DNA from: CAVDAL01 sp963606965
GTDB taxonomy: Bacteria > Actinomycetota > Coriobacteriia > Coriobacteriales > QAMH01
Direction of reading: 5' to 3'
DNA length: 14,098 nt
Assembly (NCBI GenBank): GCA_963606965.1
Contig: CAVDAL010000035.1
Span: 1 to 14,098 of the forward strand
The notes under the pieces were generated by a model. That model made no database searches. It saw nothing but the letters and a program-made list of their open reading frames with translations, and was not told the origin of the DNA. The first letter of the stretch is position 1; each line of letters begins with the position of its first letter. Both the position numbers and the translations under genes were made by a program. Below, in pieces: positions 1 to 7,466 of the stretch.

Positions 1-1878
1 GATGGTTCATCAACAATTTCTTATAACGAAGCATCTGAAAATGGTGGCGGCCTTTATTTAAATGACGTTACAACATTAAAGGTCTCTGGCGAGTCTGACA
101 TTTCCTATAACAAGGCTGTCGATGGCGCTGGCGTTTATAACGATGACGACACTAGTGCTATTGAATTGTCTGGAAAATCATCAATTTATAGCAATACAGC
201 AACTGGTAATGGCGGCGGCATCTATTCAACAGATGATTTAAAGATTGAAGTCACAGATTCAACTGAATGCTTAATCCATTCCAATAAAGCAAAGAATGGT
301 GCTGGTCTTTGGTTTGAAAATGGAATGACACTTATTGGTACTACATTTACAAATAATATCTTGTCAGATACATCTGGTAATGGTGCTGGTGTTTATTGTG
401 ATAATGAGTCATATCATGAATTTATCATCAAAGGCAAAATTACAATCACAGGCAACTATGCAGATGAAAATAAAACAGTAAGAAGCAATCTTGCTTTGAG
501 ATATGATGAAGATGACCAACAACAAATCAATGGCGACAGAAGCGGGGAAAATCTTGTTAGCGCAGACAGCCGCATTGGCATTACTGTTGTTGGATATACA
601 GGCAAGACAACACGAATTTCAGGCAATCCTGCATGCTGCGCAAACTTCAAAGACAAGCTCAATGAAGTTATTTATTCAGATGATGACAGGTATGGAATCA
701 CAAATACTAAGGTTGGTTGCGACTACAACTATGCATGGTTATATAACGAACCAAGCGGATATATAGTTGAAGTTTGGAATGGCAATACTGGCAAAGAATT
801 TACAAGATTTGTACGAAATCAAGGCAGCAATCAGACTTTGAGTTCTTCAAAATATTCAATGTCAGGCACTGTTAAAGGCAAGACTACAGAATATAAGCTT
901 GATTATTGGACAATTAAAACAGCAGAAGGAACATATAAGCTTTATCCACAAAATGATGAAGCAACATTCAAGATGCCTGCTTCACGTGCAATTGCTACAG
1001 CACATTACACTCCAGCATTATCTGGCGTTGAAGTTAATGTTAAAGATAGTTCTGCAGATTGGACAGATTTAAGTGAGGTTGCTAATGCAACAGTAGGCAG
1101 TGCAACACTTACAGATGCTGCAGGAAAAGATCTAGATTTTGATGAAGAAGAATGTTCAGATGCTGTAATTGTTCAAGACGTTCAGACAGATCAAATTTCT
1201 GCAAAGCAAAAGAAAATCACATATACAATTTCTATGACTCCATGGTTAGCTGAAGACAATGGAATGTATGTATTTGATGATGAAGGTATTCTTACGAATG
1301 CGCTAGAAGCTGGCACAGATGCAGGTCCAATTAAGTTCTGTGGTTTAACAGTTTCAACTAGCTTTGGCAACTACACAGCTGACGATGCAGAAGTTTGGAT
1401 TGCAGATAAAACAATCTATGTAAAAGGCTCTGTTTTAATCAATGACCCTGCTGCTTCATATACTGTTAAATTTAATAGCAAAGGTGGCAGCACAGTAGAT
1501 GACCAAGTCATTAGATATGGTTCAAAAGCTACAAAGCCAGCTGACCCAACACGTGATGGCTATACATTTGAAGGCTGGATGCTAGATGGCAAAGCATTTG
1601 ATTTTGAAACTGCTATAACAGGTGACATTACATTGGTTGCTTCTTGGAAGAGCAATACAACGCCAGTTGATCCTGATAATGATGGCTCAAAGAACAATAG
1701 TGATTCAAATGATAAGGGTAGTGGCTCAAAGCATAAAATTTCATATGTTGACAATAACACTCCAAATACATCAGATAGCATGCCATATGCATTAGGTGGT
1801 TTTGCAGGCGCTGCTGCTTTGGCTGGCATTGCCGCTGCAATTGCAAAACGTCGTGAACGCAAATTGCGCAAGGAATAA
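1..1878 (+). CDS. Sortase-anchored beta-helix surface adhesin (5' truncated by window edge)
   Basis: The frame is open from base 1, so only the last 625 residues are present and the true start lies upstream. Residues 1-185 hold a beta-helix-type repeat with GGGIY/GAGVY motifs at about residues 15, 42, 71, 100 and 128, a period of 27-29. A SADSRIG motif (187-193) closes the helix. Residues 194-480 form a region with DYWTI (301) and LSG (340-342) that is colinear with the next gene. Residues 487-552 are an InlB B-repeat (Flg_new/Listeria-Bacteroides type: KFNSKGG, then RDGYTFEGW). The tail is a Ser/Asn/Asp-rich linker, TPNTSD (587-592), a hydrophobic Ala/Gly segment and RRERKLRK, which is the layout of a sortase sorting signal with an unusual motif. 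It is probably an adhesin covalently attached to the cell wall; its ligand is unknown. The family type is clear, the function is inferred. Confidence 0.88.
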   Translation, partial: DGSSTISYNEASENGGGLYLNDVTTLKVSGESDISYNKAVDGAGVYNDDDTSAIELSGKSSIYSNTATGNGGGIYSTDDLKIEVTDSTECLIHSNKAKNGAGLWFENGMTLIGTTFTNNILSDTSGNGAGVYCDNESYHEFIIKGKITITGNYADENKTVRSNLALRYDEDDQQQINGDRSGENLVSADSRIGITVVGYTGKTTRISGNPACCANFKDKLNEVIYSDDDRYGITNTKVGCDYNYAWLYNEPSGYIVEVWNGNTGKEFTRFVRNQGSNQTLSSSKYSMSGTVKGKTTEYKLDYWTIKTAEGTYKLYPQNDEATFKMPASRAIATAHYTPALSGVEVNVKDSSADWTDLSEVANATVGSATLTDAAGKDLDFDEEECSDAVIVQDVQTDQISAKQKKITYTISMTPWLAEDNGMYVFDDEGILTNALEAGTDAGPIKFCGLTVSTSFGNYTADDAEVWIADKTIYVKGSVLINDPAASYTVKFNSKGGSTVDDQVIRYGSKATKPADPTRDGYTFEGWMLDGKAFDFETAITGDITLVASWKSNTTPVDPDNDGSKNNSDSNDKGSGSKHKISYVDNNTPNTSDSMPYALGGFAGAAALAGIAAAIAKRRERKLRKE

Positions 1879-1882
1879 TTAA

Positions 1883-1899
1883 AAGCTAGAAATTAGCTT
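1883..1899. other. Small inverted repeat just after the stop codon
   Basis: AAGCTA and TAGCTT form a 6-bp stem around a 5-nt loop, five bases after the stop codon of the first adhesin. It is followed by AT-rich sequence and then by the much stronger palindrome at 1921. It could help 3'-end stability, but a stem this short can occur by chance. Confidence 0.25.
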
Positions 1900-1920
1900 G
1901 ATTTAAAGCTTGGATTTTAT

Positions 1921-1958
1921 GAGCCGGCGTGAAGTTTAAACTTCACGCCGGCTCTTTG
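1921..1958 (+). terminator. Perfect 34-bp palindrome, probable rho-independent terminator
   Basis: GAGCCGGCGTGAAGTTT (1921-1937) is followed directly by its exact reverse complement (1938-1954), and then by a short T run. The stem is GC-rich at its base and AT-rich at its tip (GTTTAAAC). It sits 42 bases after the first adhesin and before the promoter-like sequence of the next gene, as expected for a terminator separating the two paralogues. The T run is short (TTTGCT), so termination strength is uncertain. Confidence 0.75.
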
Positions 1959-1966
1959 CTAGCAGC

Positions 1967-1995
1967 TTGTTTTTACTGTTTTGCAGCTATATAAA
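1967..1995 (+). promoter_or_regulatory. Candidate sigma-70-type promoter for the giant adhesin
   Basis: TTGTTT (1967-1972) and TATAAA (1990-1995) are separated by exactly 17 bases. They lie just after the palindromic terminator and 62 bases before the start codon at 2058. A TTGACA at 2024-2029 looks better as a -35 box but has no -10 box at the right distance. The prediction rests on sequence only. Confidence 0.4.
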
Positions 1996-2057
1996 TAATG
2001 CTAAAAGTGGTAAATTGTAAAGATTGACAAACTCGCTTTAATTGAAAGAGAAACAGT

Positions 2058-5000
2058 ATGAATTCCGTTTTTTGCAAATTTAATCTTCGCCATTTTCCAG
2101 CTGTTGCATTTGCAATATTTGCATTTGCTTGCCTTGCATTTTTTGCTGCAACACCAGCAGCGCAAGCAGTAACTAACACAGGCGTGCTTTATTGGAATAG
2201 CGGCAATAATTTACAAAACTTTGATAATGTGCCAGATCTTTTTAATAAAGCAAAATCTGTTGGTGGAGATGTCACAATCAAACTTAAAGATGATTGGGAT
2301 ATAAGCAGTTCAAGGATTGAAATTCCTGAAGGCAGAAATTATACAATTAATCTTGAAGGCCATATGATTAACCGCGGAAAAGCTTCTACATCTTGGTATG
2401 GCAGCGGCAGCGGGGAAGTTATCCATGTTGAAAAGAATGCAACATTAACTATCAATGGCGGAAGTGAAACAACAAAGCATCTTGGCACTTTATATGATGC
2501 TTCAAGATTTTGGAAATATGATGGAAAAGGCAGTGCTGTTATTAATGGTGGCTTAATTTGCGGCGGTGCTTGCGATGACTGGCACGGTGCAGGTGGCATT
2601 TCTTCTGCTGATAGCAGTGTCACTATCACTTTAAATAATGTGACAGTTGCAGGCAATGTTGCTGATACATATAGCTGGCCAGACAGATATGGCAATGGTG
2701 CAGGTATTGCTATTCATGGCAGCAAATCAACGCTTACTCTTTCAAATTCAAATGTCATTTACAACCATGCAGAAGGCTTGGGCGGCGGCATTTATATTCG
2801 CAATGATGATTGCAAAATCTATTTAAAGGATGGAAGTGAAGTTAATAACAATTCTAGCGCTAAAGATGGCGGAGGAATTTATATCGATGGCAATGATGTG
2901 AATTTAGAACTGGAAAAGTCATCAAGCATATCTAATAATTTGTCTTCTGCAGACGGCGGCGGAATTTATCATAATGGCAAGCGCGGCTCTGTAAAATTGA
3001 GCGGCTCTTCAGCAATTAAAAGCAATGTTGCTTTTGGAGAAGGCGGCGGAATTTATAATTATTACAACGATACTGAATTTAAATTAAATGCTAGTTCAAT
3101 CACTGAGAATAGTTCTGCTGGTGACGGCGGCGGAGCTTTATATTTAAACGACTGTGCGACTTTAACTCTTGAAAATTCATCAACAATAAGCAGCAATTCT
3201 GCAGTAACAGGAGCCGGAGTTTATGTTGATGATGACGGAACAAGCATTACATTAAAAGGACATTCTTCAATAGACAAAAACACAGCTACCATCAATGGCG
3301 GAGCTGTTTATTCGGAAGTTACATTCAGCATGTCGCTTGATTCTTCTGAAGTTTCTGAAAATTCTGCACGTTACGGTTCTGGAATTTATGTCAATAATAC
3401 TCAATATCTGTTTGCTGTCGATTGTAGTTTTGATTTGGAAAACAACTCGAGCATAAGCAATAATACTTATGAATATAAGGATAGTGATGGATATTACTGG
3501 CGCGGATATGGCGGCGCGTTTTATTTTTATGGTTATGGCAATTACAGAGTCTATTCAACAGACAAAACAGGTGTGATATCTGGATGTGGCGGAACTGCTG
3601 TTGTTGGTGGTGGCTTTTGCATTGCTGAAAATTCAGATGGTGTACGTGAATATACGCAAAGCAAACCTGATACTCGCATTGAAGGAATGACTATTGAAAA
3701 TTGCTATAGCACAGTTATTGGTGGCATTGCGCATACTGGCAAATTAACATTGATCGATTCGTCAGTTATCAATAATGCTGGTTTACTTACTGGCGGCATT
3801 CAAGCTCTTAGTTCTAGCGTTGAGTCTCCTGTGGCATGCGGCGGCAAAGTAATTATTCAAAATAATAAAACCAATTCTACTTATGTCAAAACAAGAGATG
3901 TTGCATTATCAGGCAATGTATATTTAACAACTGCAGAAACTTCAAAAGGCAGTGGAAAATATACTTCGCCATCTGCAGATAGTCGCATTGGCGTTTATTT
4001 ATATAGATCATCTTCGGACACTTCAAAAGTAAAGACAAAAGTGGCTAATACGACGAACTTTACAAATGAATTTAAAGATAGCCCAAGGGATGTAATTTAT
4101 TCAAATGATACAAATTATGTCGTTGATTATGATGACAACAAAGATTATTTATATATGACAAATGGCTATGATTTGACTATTTACGACGCAGCCGGGAATA
4201 AGAAGACAACAAAATATGGTGAAGGCGTTACCATTAATTTGAAGTCGTCAGATTATAAAAAGACCGGATCTGTTGGTGGCAGAGATTCTGAATTTGTTTT
4301 GGATTATTGGACAATATCTTGCGGTGAAGCTATAAACAAGATAGAGCCTGTTGATGGCGTTACAAGCTTTAAGATGTATGATGCTGCTACTGTGGTGAAA
4401 CCTCATTACAAATCAATTTTGTCTGGCTTAACAATTCAGTTTAATGAAAACTTAACATGGACTGAATTGACAAAAGATTGCGCTGCTCCAAGCGCCGATG
4501 CTGTAAGCAGGATAACTTTGATTGATGCAGATGCTTCTGAAAAAGATATTGATGCAACAAAGTCTGCAGAATATGCGCAGGTAATTAGCCGTGAAATTGA
4601 TGATGAGACAGATTCATTTGGAAATGTGACAAAGAAGCGCTTGACTTATAAAGTGAAATTTTCTGCCGCATTGCTTGATGAAATTGGTTGGGCTTATGAA
4701 AGAAATGCTATAAATATTACTTCACTAAAAGTTAAAACATTATTTGGAACTCAATCATATCAAGGTGCATCTTTTGTTTTTGGAACAGATGATGCAGGTA
4801 ATGAAACAGTCACATTGCTCGCAAGTTTTGACTTTGATGCTCCGAACAACAACCTTGTAATTATTAGTGGATATAACATCAATGACCCAGATGTTCAAAT
4901 TTCAAGTGAAGTTTGCGCTGTTGCAACATCTGGCACAGTTTCTGTCAAGGCTCCAGATGTTGCAGGAATGGGCTTTTGTAGCTGGGGTGCTTCAACTTTG

Positions 5001-7022
5001 CCAGACGGCGCAACACTTGCGCAAGACGGAACTTTGAGCTTCCCAAGCACGGGCAAAGATATGCGCATAAATGTATTTTATAAGCCGCTTGTTACATCTG
5101 TTGCAATAGAGATGGAGCCGCTTGTTTTGGGTAGTGCATTCCCAAGCAGTCTTAAATCTTATAAGGTTACAGATTTATACGAGCGCGATTTGACTGAATC
5201 TGCAAATCAATATATCTCAATTATTTGGTCAAAGCTTGATGGAACATTTGTTGACGATGACGATGTTGTTGAAGGCAACACAATGTATAAAGCGACTATA
5301 AAAACAATAATTCCGGAAAGCCAAAATTACAGCTTTGGCTTTAGTAAATATACAAAAGCAACAGTAAATGGCGAAGATGCTGGTTATGTTGCTATTGGTA
5401 GCGAATCAGACCAGCAGACGGTGACTTATTCAGTGCAGACTGGTCCAGACAAGCGATTTAATGAGCTTTTGACTGATTTAAGCGACCAAGAGATTAATAT
5501 TGCTTCTGAATATGAAGATTACTTGCCAAAGATGGCTCATTATAATTTGAAAAATGGGGAAGTTCATTCTGCTACATTAAGCTGGACAAAGGATATTGAC
5601 ATAGATGCAATAACTTCAGGTTCTTTTGAAATTAGCGGGACTTTCACAGATGAATATGATAAAAAGCACACAGTGAGCCGTAAATTCATAATAAAGGACG
5701 ATATTGGTGTTCCAAAAGCAAGCGTTGCAAGCGGTACATATTCATCAGAGCAGACGATAGAAATTTCGAAGCCTGCCGCATGGGATGATATTTCTGATGT
5801 TGAGATTTATTATTATATTTTGCCTGCATCGTCTGATATTGATCCAAGCACTATTGAGCATAGTCAATTTACAAATAAATATAGCGACCCTATAAAAATT
5901 AGCGAAGATTCAACTTTGCTTGTTTATGCAAAAGTTGGCAATCGTGAAACTGAAACAAGCCAATATGAATATGCTTTCAAGACAGAAAGTACAATTGCTG
6001 TTGATTCTGGCACAGCTTATGATGAAAATAATCATGAAGTTGTAAAAGCTTTTGATGGCGATGCTGTGCGTGTGGAAGCAGCAGCGGTTGTTGGCTATGC
6101 TTTTTATGAATGGCATGTTGTTAGCGGCAATATAACTTTAGATGATGCAAATGATGAATGTATTGCTTTTGAAATGCCTGCGCAAGATGTTGAACTTGAA
6201 GCTATATATAATGAGCAAATTACTGCGAGCATTTCTGGTTTAGATAATCTTGCTTATGATGGCAAGGCACATGAAGCTAGTGTCGAGCTTTCCGGTGTTA
6301 AAGACGGAGATAATGTTAGTGCTGTCTTGGAATATAGGAGTGCTGATGGCAATCTTTTGGATAGCGCTCCAGTGAATGCTGGCACATATGTTGCAACAGT
6401 CACTGCATTAAGTGGAAAAGATGCGAATAAGTATGAACTTGCAGAAAAGACAAGCAAGACATTTAAGATTTCGCCTGCAAAGGTAACATCGGCAGGTGCG
6501 AAAATTAAGCTTTCAAAAACTAAGTTTGCATATAATGGCAAAGTTCAAAAGCCTGTTGTTAAAAGTGTCATTTTGGGCAGTAAGGATTTGACTGCTGGCA
6601 AGGACTATGCGGTTGCTTATTCGCAAAGTAAGAAAGTTGGAACATATAAAGTTGTTGTTACATTCAAGGGCGATTATGCTGGAAAAGTTAGTGCTAATTA
6701 TGTAATCAATCCAAAAGCTGTTGGCAAATTTAAGGCTAAAGGCAATTGGAAGTATATAAAGCTGACTTGGAAGAAAAGAGCAGTTCAGGTGTCTGGTTTC
6801 CAAATCAAGATTGCAACATCTAAAAAGAAGCTGGATAAAGCCAAGACAATCAAGGTGAAGAAAGCTGGCGCCAAGTCAAAGATTATTAAGAAATGTGCGA
6901 AGAAGAAATTGAAGAGTGGCAAGAAGTATTATGTTCAAATTCGCGCTTATAAAATTGTGAATGGGAAGTATTATTATTCGTCCTGGAGTAAGGTGAAAAA
7001 AGCTAAGCTAGCTGTAAAGTAG
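2058..7022 (+). CDS. Giant secreted beta-helix multidomain adhesin with cationic Fn3-like C-terminus
   Basis: This protein has 1654 residues. Residues 1-37 are a Sec signal peptide with likely cleavage after AQA. Residues about 120-575 are a beta-helix with GGGIY-type motifs at 214, 242, 271, 300, 329, 357, 385, 414, 440 and 485. SADSRIG (639), DYWTI (749) and LSG (788) keep almost the same spacing as in the upstream gene, so the two are paralogues. Further on, an InlB-like stretch (around 950-1010) is followed by an Ig-like group-4 type stretch (about 1138-1215), a chitobiase-C-like domain (1219-1311), a divergent InlB repeat (1314-1386, ending FEMPAQDVELEA), an MBG-type domain (1387-1477), an Ig-like YNGK..KP domain (1482-1550) and a lysine-rich Fn3-like module (1552-1654). 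No sorting signal is present, so it is secreted or held non-covalently. The start is chosen for the signal peptide; the ribosome site (GAAAGAG) is weak. Host or matrix binding is inferred. Confidence 0.9.
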   Translation: MNSVFCKFNLRHFPAVAFAIFAFACLAFFAATPAAQAVTNTGVLYWNSGNNLQNFDNVPDLFNKAKSVGGDVTIKLKDDWDISSSRIEIPEGRNYTINLEGHMINRGKASTSWYGSGSGEVIHVEKNATLTINGGSETTKHLGTLYDASRFWKYDGKGSAVINGGLICGGACDDWHGAGGISSADSSVTITLNNVTVAGNVADTYSWPDRYGNGAGIAIHGSKSTLTLSNSNVIYNHAEGLGGGIYIRNDDCKIYLKDGSEVNNNSSAKDGGGIYIDGNDVNLELEKSSSISNNLSSADGGGIYHNGKRGSVKLSGSSAIKSNVAFGEGGGIYNYYNDTEFKLNASSITENSSAGDGGGALYLNDCATLTLENSSTISSNSAVTGAGVYVDDDGTSITLKGHSSIDKNTATINGGAVYSEVTFSMSLDSSEVSENSARYGSGIYVNNTQYLFAVDCSFDLENNSSISNNTYEYKDSDGYYWRGYGGAFYFYGYGNYRVYSTDKTGVISGCGGTAVVGGGFCIAENSDGVREYTQSKPDTRIEGMTIENCYSTVIGGIAHTGKLTLIDSSVINNAGLLTGGIQALSSSVESPVACGGKVIIQNNKTNSTYVKTRDVALSGNVYLTTAETSKGSGKYTSPSADSRIGVYLYRSSSDTSKVKTKVANTTNFTNEFKDSPRDVIYSNDTNYVVDYDDNKDYLYMTNGYDLTIYDAAGNKKTTKYGEGVTINLKSSDYKKTGSVGGRDSEFVLDYWTISCGEAINKIEPVDGVTSFKMYDAATVVKPHYKSILSGLTIQFNENLTWTELTKDCAAPSADAVSRITLIDADASEKDIDATKSAEYAQVISREIDDETDSFGNVTKKRLTYKVKFSAALLDEIGWAYERNAINITSLKVKTLFGTQSYQGASFVFGTDDAGNETVTLLASFDFDAPNNNLVIISGYNINDPDVQISSEVCAVATSGTVSVKAPDVAGMGFCSWGASTLPDGATLAQDGTLSFPSTGKDMRINVFYKPLVTSVAIEMEPLVLGSAFPSSLKSYKVTDLYERDLTESANQYISIIWSKLDGTFVDDDDVVEGNTMYKATIKTIIPESQNYSFGFSKYTKATVNGEDAGYVAIGSESDQQTVTYSVQTGPDKRFNELLTDLSDQEINIASEYEDYLPKMAHYNLKNGEVHSATLSWTKDIDIDAITSGSFEISGTFTDEYDKKHTVSRKFIIKDDIGVPKASVASGTYSSEQTIEISKPAAWDDISDVEIYYYILPASSDIDPSTIEHSQFTNKYSDPIKISEDSTLLVYAKVGNRETETSQYEYAFKTESTIAVDSGTAYDENNHEVVKAFDGDAVRVEAAAVVGYAFYEWHVVSGNITLDDANDECIAFEMPAQDVELEAIYNEQITASISGLDNLAYDGKAHEASVELSGVKDGDNVSAVLEYRSADGNLLDSAPVNAGTYVATVTALSGKDANKYELAEKTSKTFKISPAKVTSAGAKIKLSKTKFAYNGKVQKPVVKSVILGSKDLTAGKDYAVAYSQSKKVGTYKVVVTFKGDYAGKVSANYVINPKAVGKFKAKGNWKYIKLTWKKRAVQVSGFQIKIATSKKKLDKAKTIKVKKAGAKSKIIKKCAKKKLKSGKKYYVQIRAYKIVNGKYYYSSWSKVKKAKLAVK

Positions 7023-7030
7023 GGCATAGC

Positions 7031-7265
7031 GGTACCCACTTCAGTCATAGCTCGGCACCCGAATACATTCGGGTGCCCCTCTCGGCTCAAAGGGCTCCAC
7101 ACCCGCAGCACAAAAAATGAAGCTCAGTCTCGTAATCGTTCGCTTCGCTCACTAAGCCTCGACTCCCGAGCTCCATTTTTTGCACTGCTGTTCCGCATAT
7201 CGCCTCGAAGAACACCCGAATGTTTTTGGAACGGGTGCCGAGCTATGACCGGAGTTAGTGCCAGC
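7031..7265. repeat. Paired inverted hairpin element (REP/BIME- or MITE-like)
   Basis: GTCATAGCTCGGCACCCG (7044-7061) has its exact reverse complement at 7232-7249. Pairing extends outward imperfectly, with G-U pairs, to 7031 and 7265. Each arm also carries its own hairpin: left GGCACCCGAAT/ATTCGGGTGCC (7054-7064 with 7067-7077), right CACCCG/CGGGTG (7213-7218 with 7232-7237). So one unit, CACCCGAATGT..GGGTGCCGAGCTATGAC, occurs twice in opposite orientation. The centre holds another inverted pair, CAAAAAATG and CATTTTTTG, each next to GCTC/GAGC. This resembles two REP units forming a BIME, or a small non-autonomous element. I see no clear target-site duplication and cannot check genome copy number. 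Confidence 0.7.
7054..7077 (+). terminator. GC-rich hairpin 31 bp after the giant adhesin
   Basis: An 11-bp perfect stem, GGCACCCGAAT with ATTCGGGTGCC, surrounds a 2-base spacer; in practice a 4- to 6-base loop would form. Its place just after the stop codon at 7022 suits a 3'-end hairpin. It is followed by CCCTCTCGG rather than a T run, so it may stabilise the transcript or act with Rho instead of being an intrinsic terminator. It is also the left unit of the larger element. Confidence 0.4.
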
Positions 7266-7383
7266 AACCATAATGTTTGCAATGGCATGTTTACAGTTAG
7301 CTTTTTAATGGGAGAGGCAAGAAAATTCAGCCTTGTAATGATACCCGAATGCTGCCAGAAAAAATGCAAGTTCATTTTCAGTG

Positions 7384-7450
7384 AAAATCGTACATAAGTT
7401 GCTTAAATTGCCACCTGCTGGCAAATAGATGCGGTTATGTACGATTTTTC
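7384..7450. terminator. Compound hairpin, possible bidirectional terminator
   Basis: AAAATCGTACATAA (7384-7397) and TTATGTACGATTTT (7435-7448) are exact reverse complements, 14 bp long. The 37-base interval contains a second stem, TTGCCA (7408-7413) and TGGCAA (7419-7424), around CCTGC. On both strands the outer stem ends in a T run, and it lies 18 bases beyond the stop codon of the minus-strand membrane gene. A terminator serving that gene, and perhaps both directions, is the simplest reading. The AT-rich outer stem and long interval are atypical, so a regulatory RNA structure or protein-binding site is also possible. Confidence 0.5.
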
Positions 7451-7466
7451 ATTGCCTTCTGCTGAA

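Larger units (their letters stand above)
7023..7466. other. 444-bp structured intergenic region between convergent genes
   Basis: No credible gene lies here. The region holds the paired-hairpin element at 7031-7265, a compound hairpin at 7384-7448, and between them about 115 bases in which I see only a third copy of ACCCGAAT (7343-7350). The flanking genes point toward each other, so terminators are expected. Parts of the element are visibly more GC-rich than the adjoining genes. Confidence 0.7.

Noticed and set aside
166..168. TTG at 166 as the start of the first adhesin
   Set aside because: The frame is open with the same repeat pattern back to base 1, there is no ribosome binding site, and no signal peptide follows; this is an internal leucine codon.
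2024..2029. Consensus -35 box TTGACA before the giant adhesin
   Set aside because: There is no -10-like hexamer 16-18 bases downstream, and the position would put the transcription start nearly at the start codon. TTGTTT/TATAAA upstream fits better.
2697..3400. CRISPR-like or tandem DNA repeat array
   Set aside because: The regular GGCGGCGGAATTTAT recurrence is the codon pattern of the beta-helix protein repeat in an open frame; there are no conserved direct repeats with unique spacers.
7031..7265. Calling the paired-hairpin element a definite transposon
   Set aside because: I see no transposase gene and no target-site duplication next to the arms, so only a REP/BIME- or MITE-like description is supported.
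7124..7375. Minus-strand open frame of 83 codons
   Set aside because: It runs through the paired-hairpin element, and its end (repeated Arg/Glu/Ser from CGCTTCGCTC sequence) is typical of translated palindromic repeat DNA. It has no ribosome binding site.
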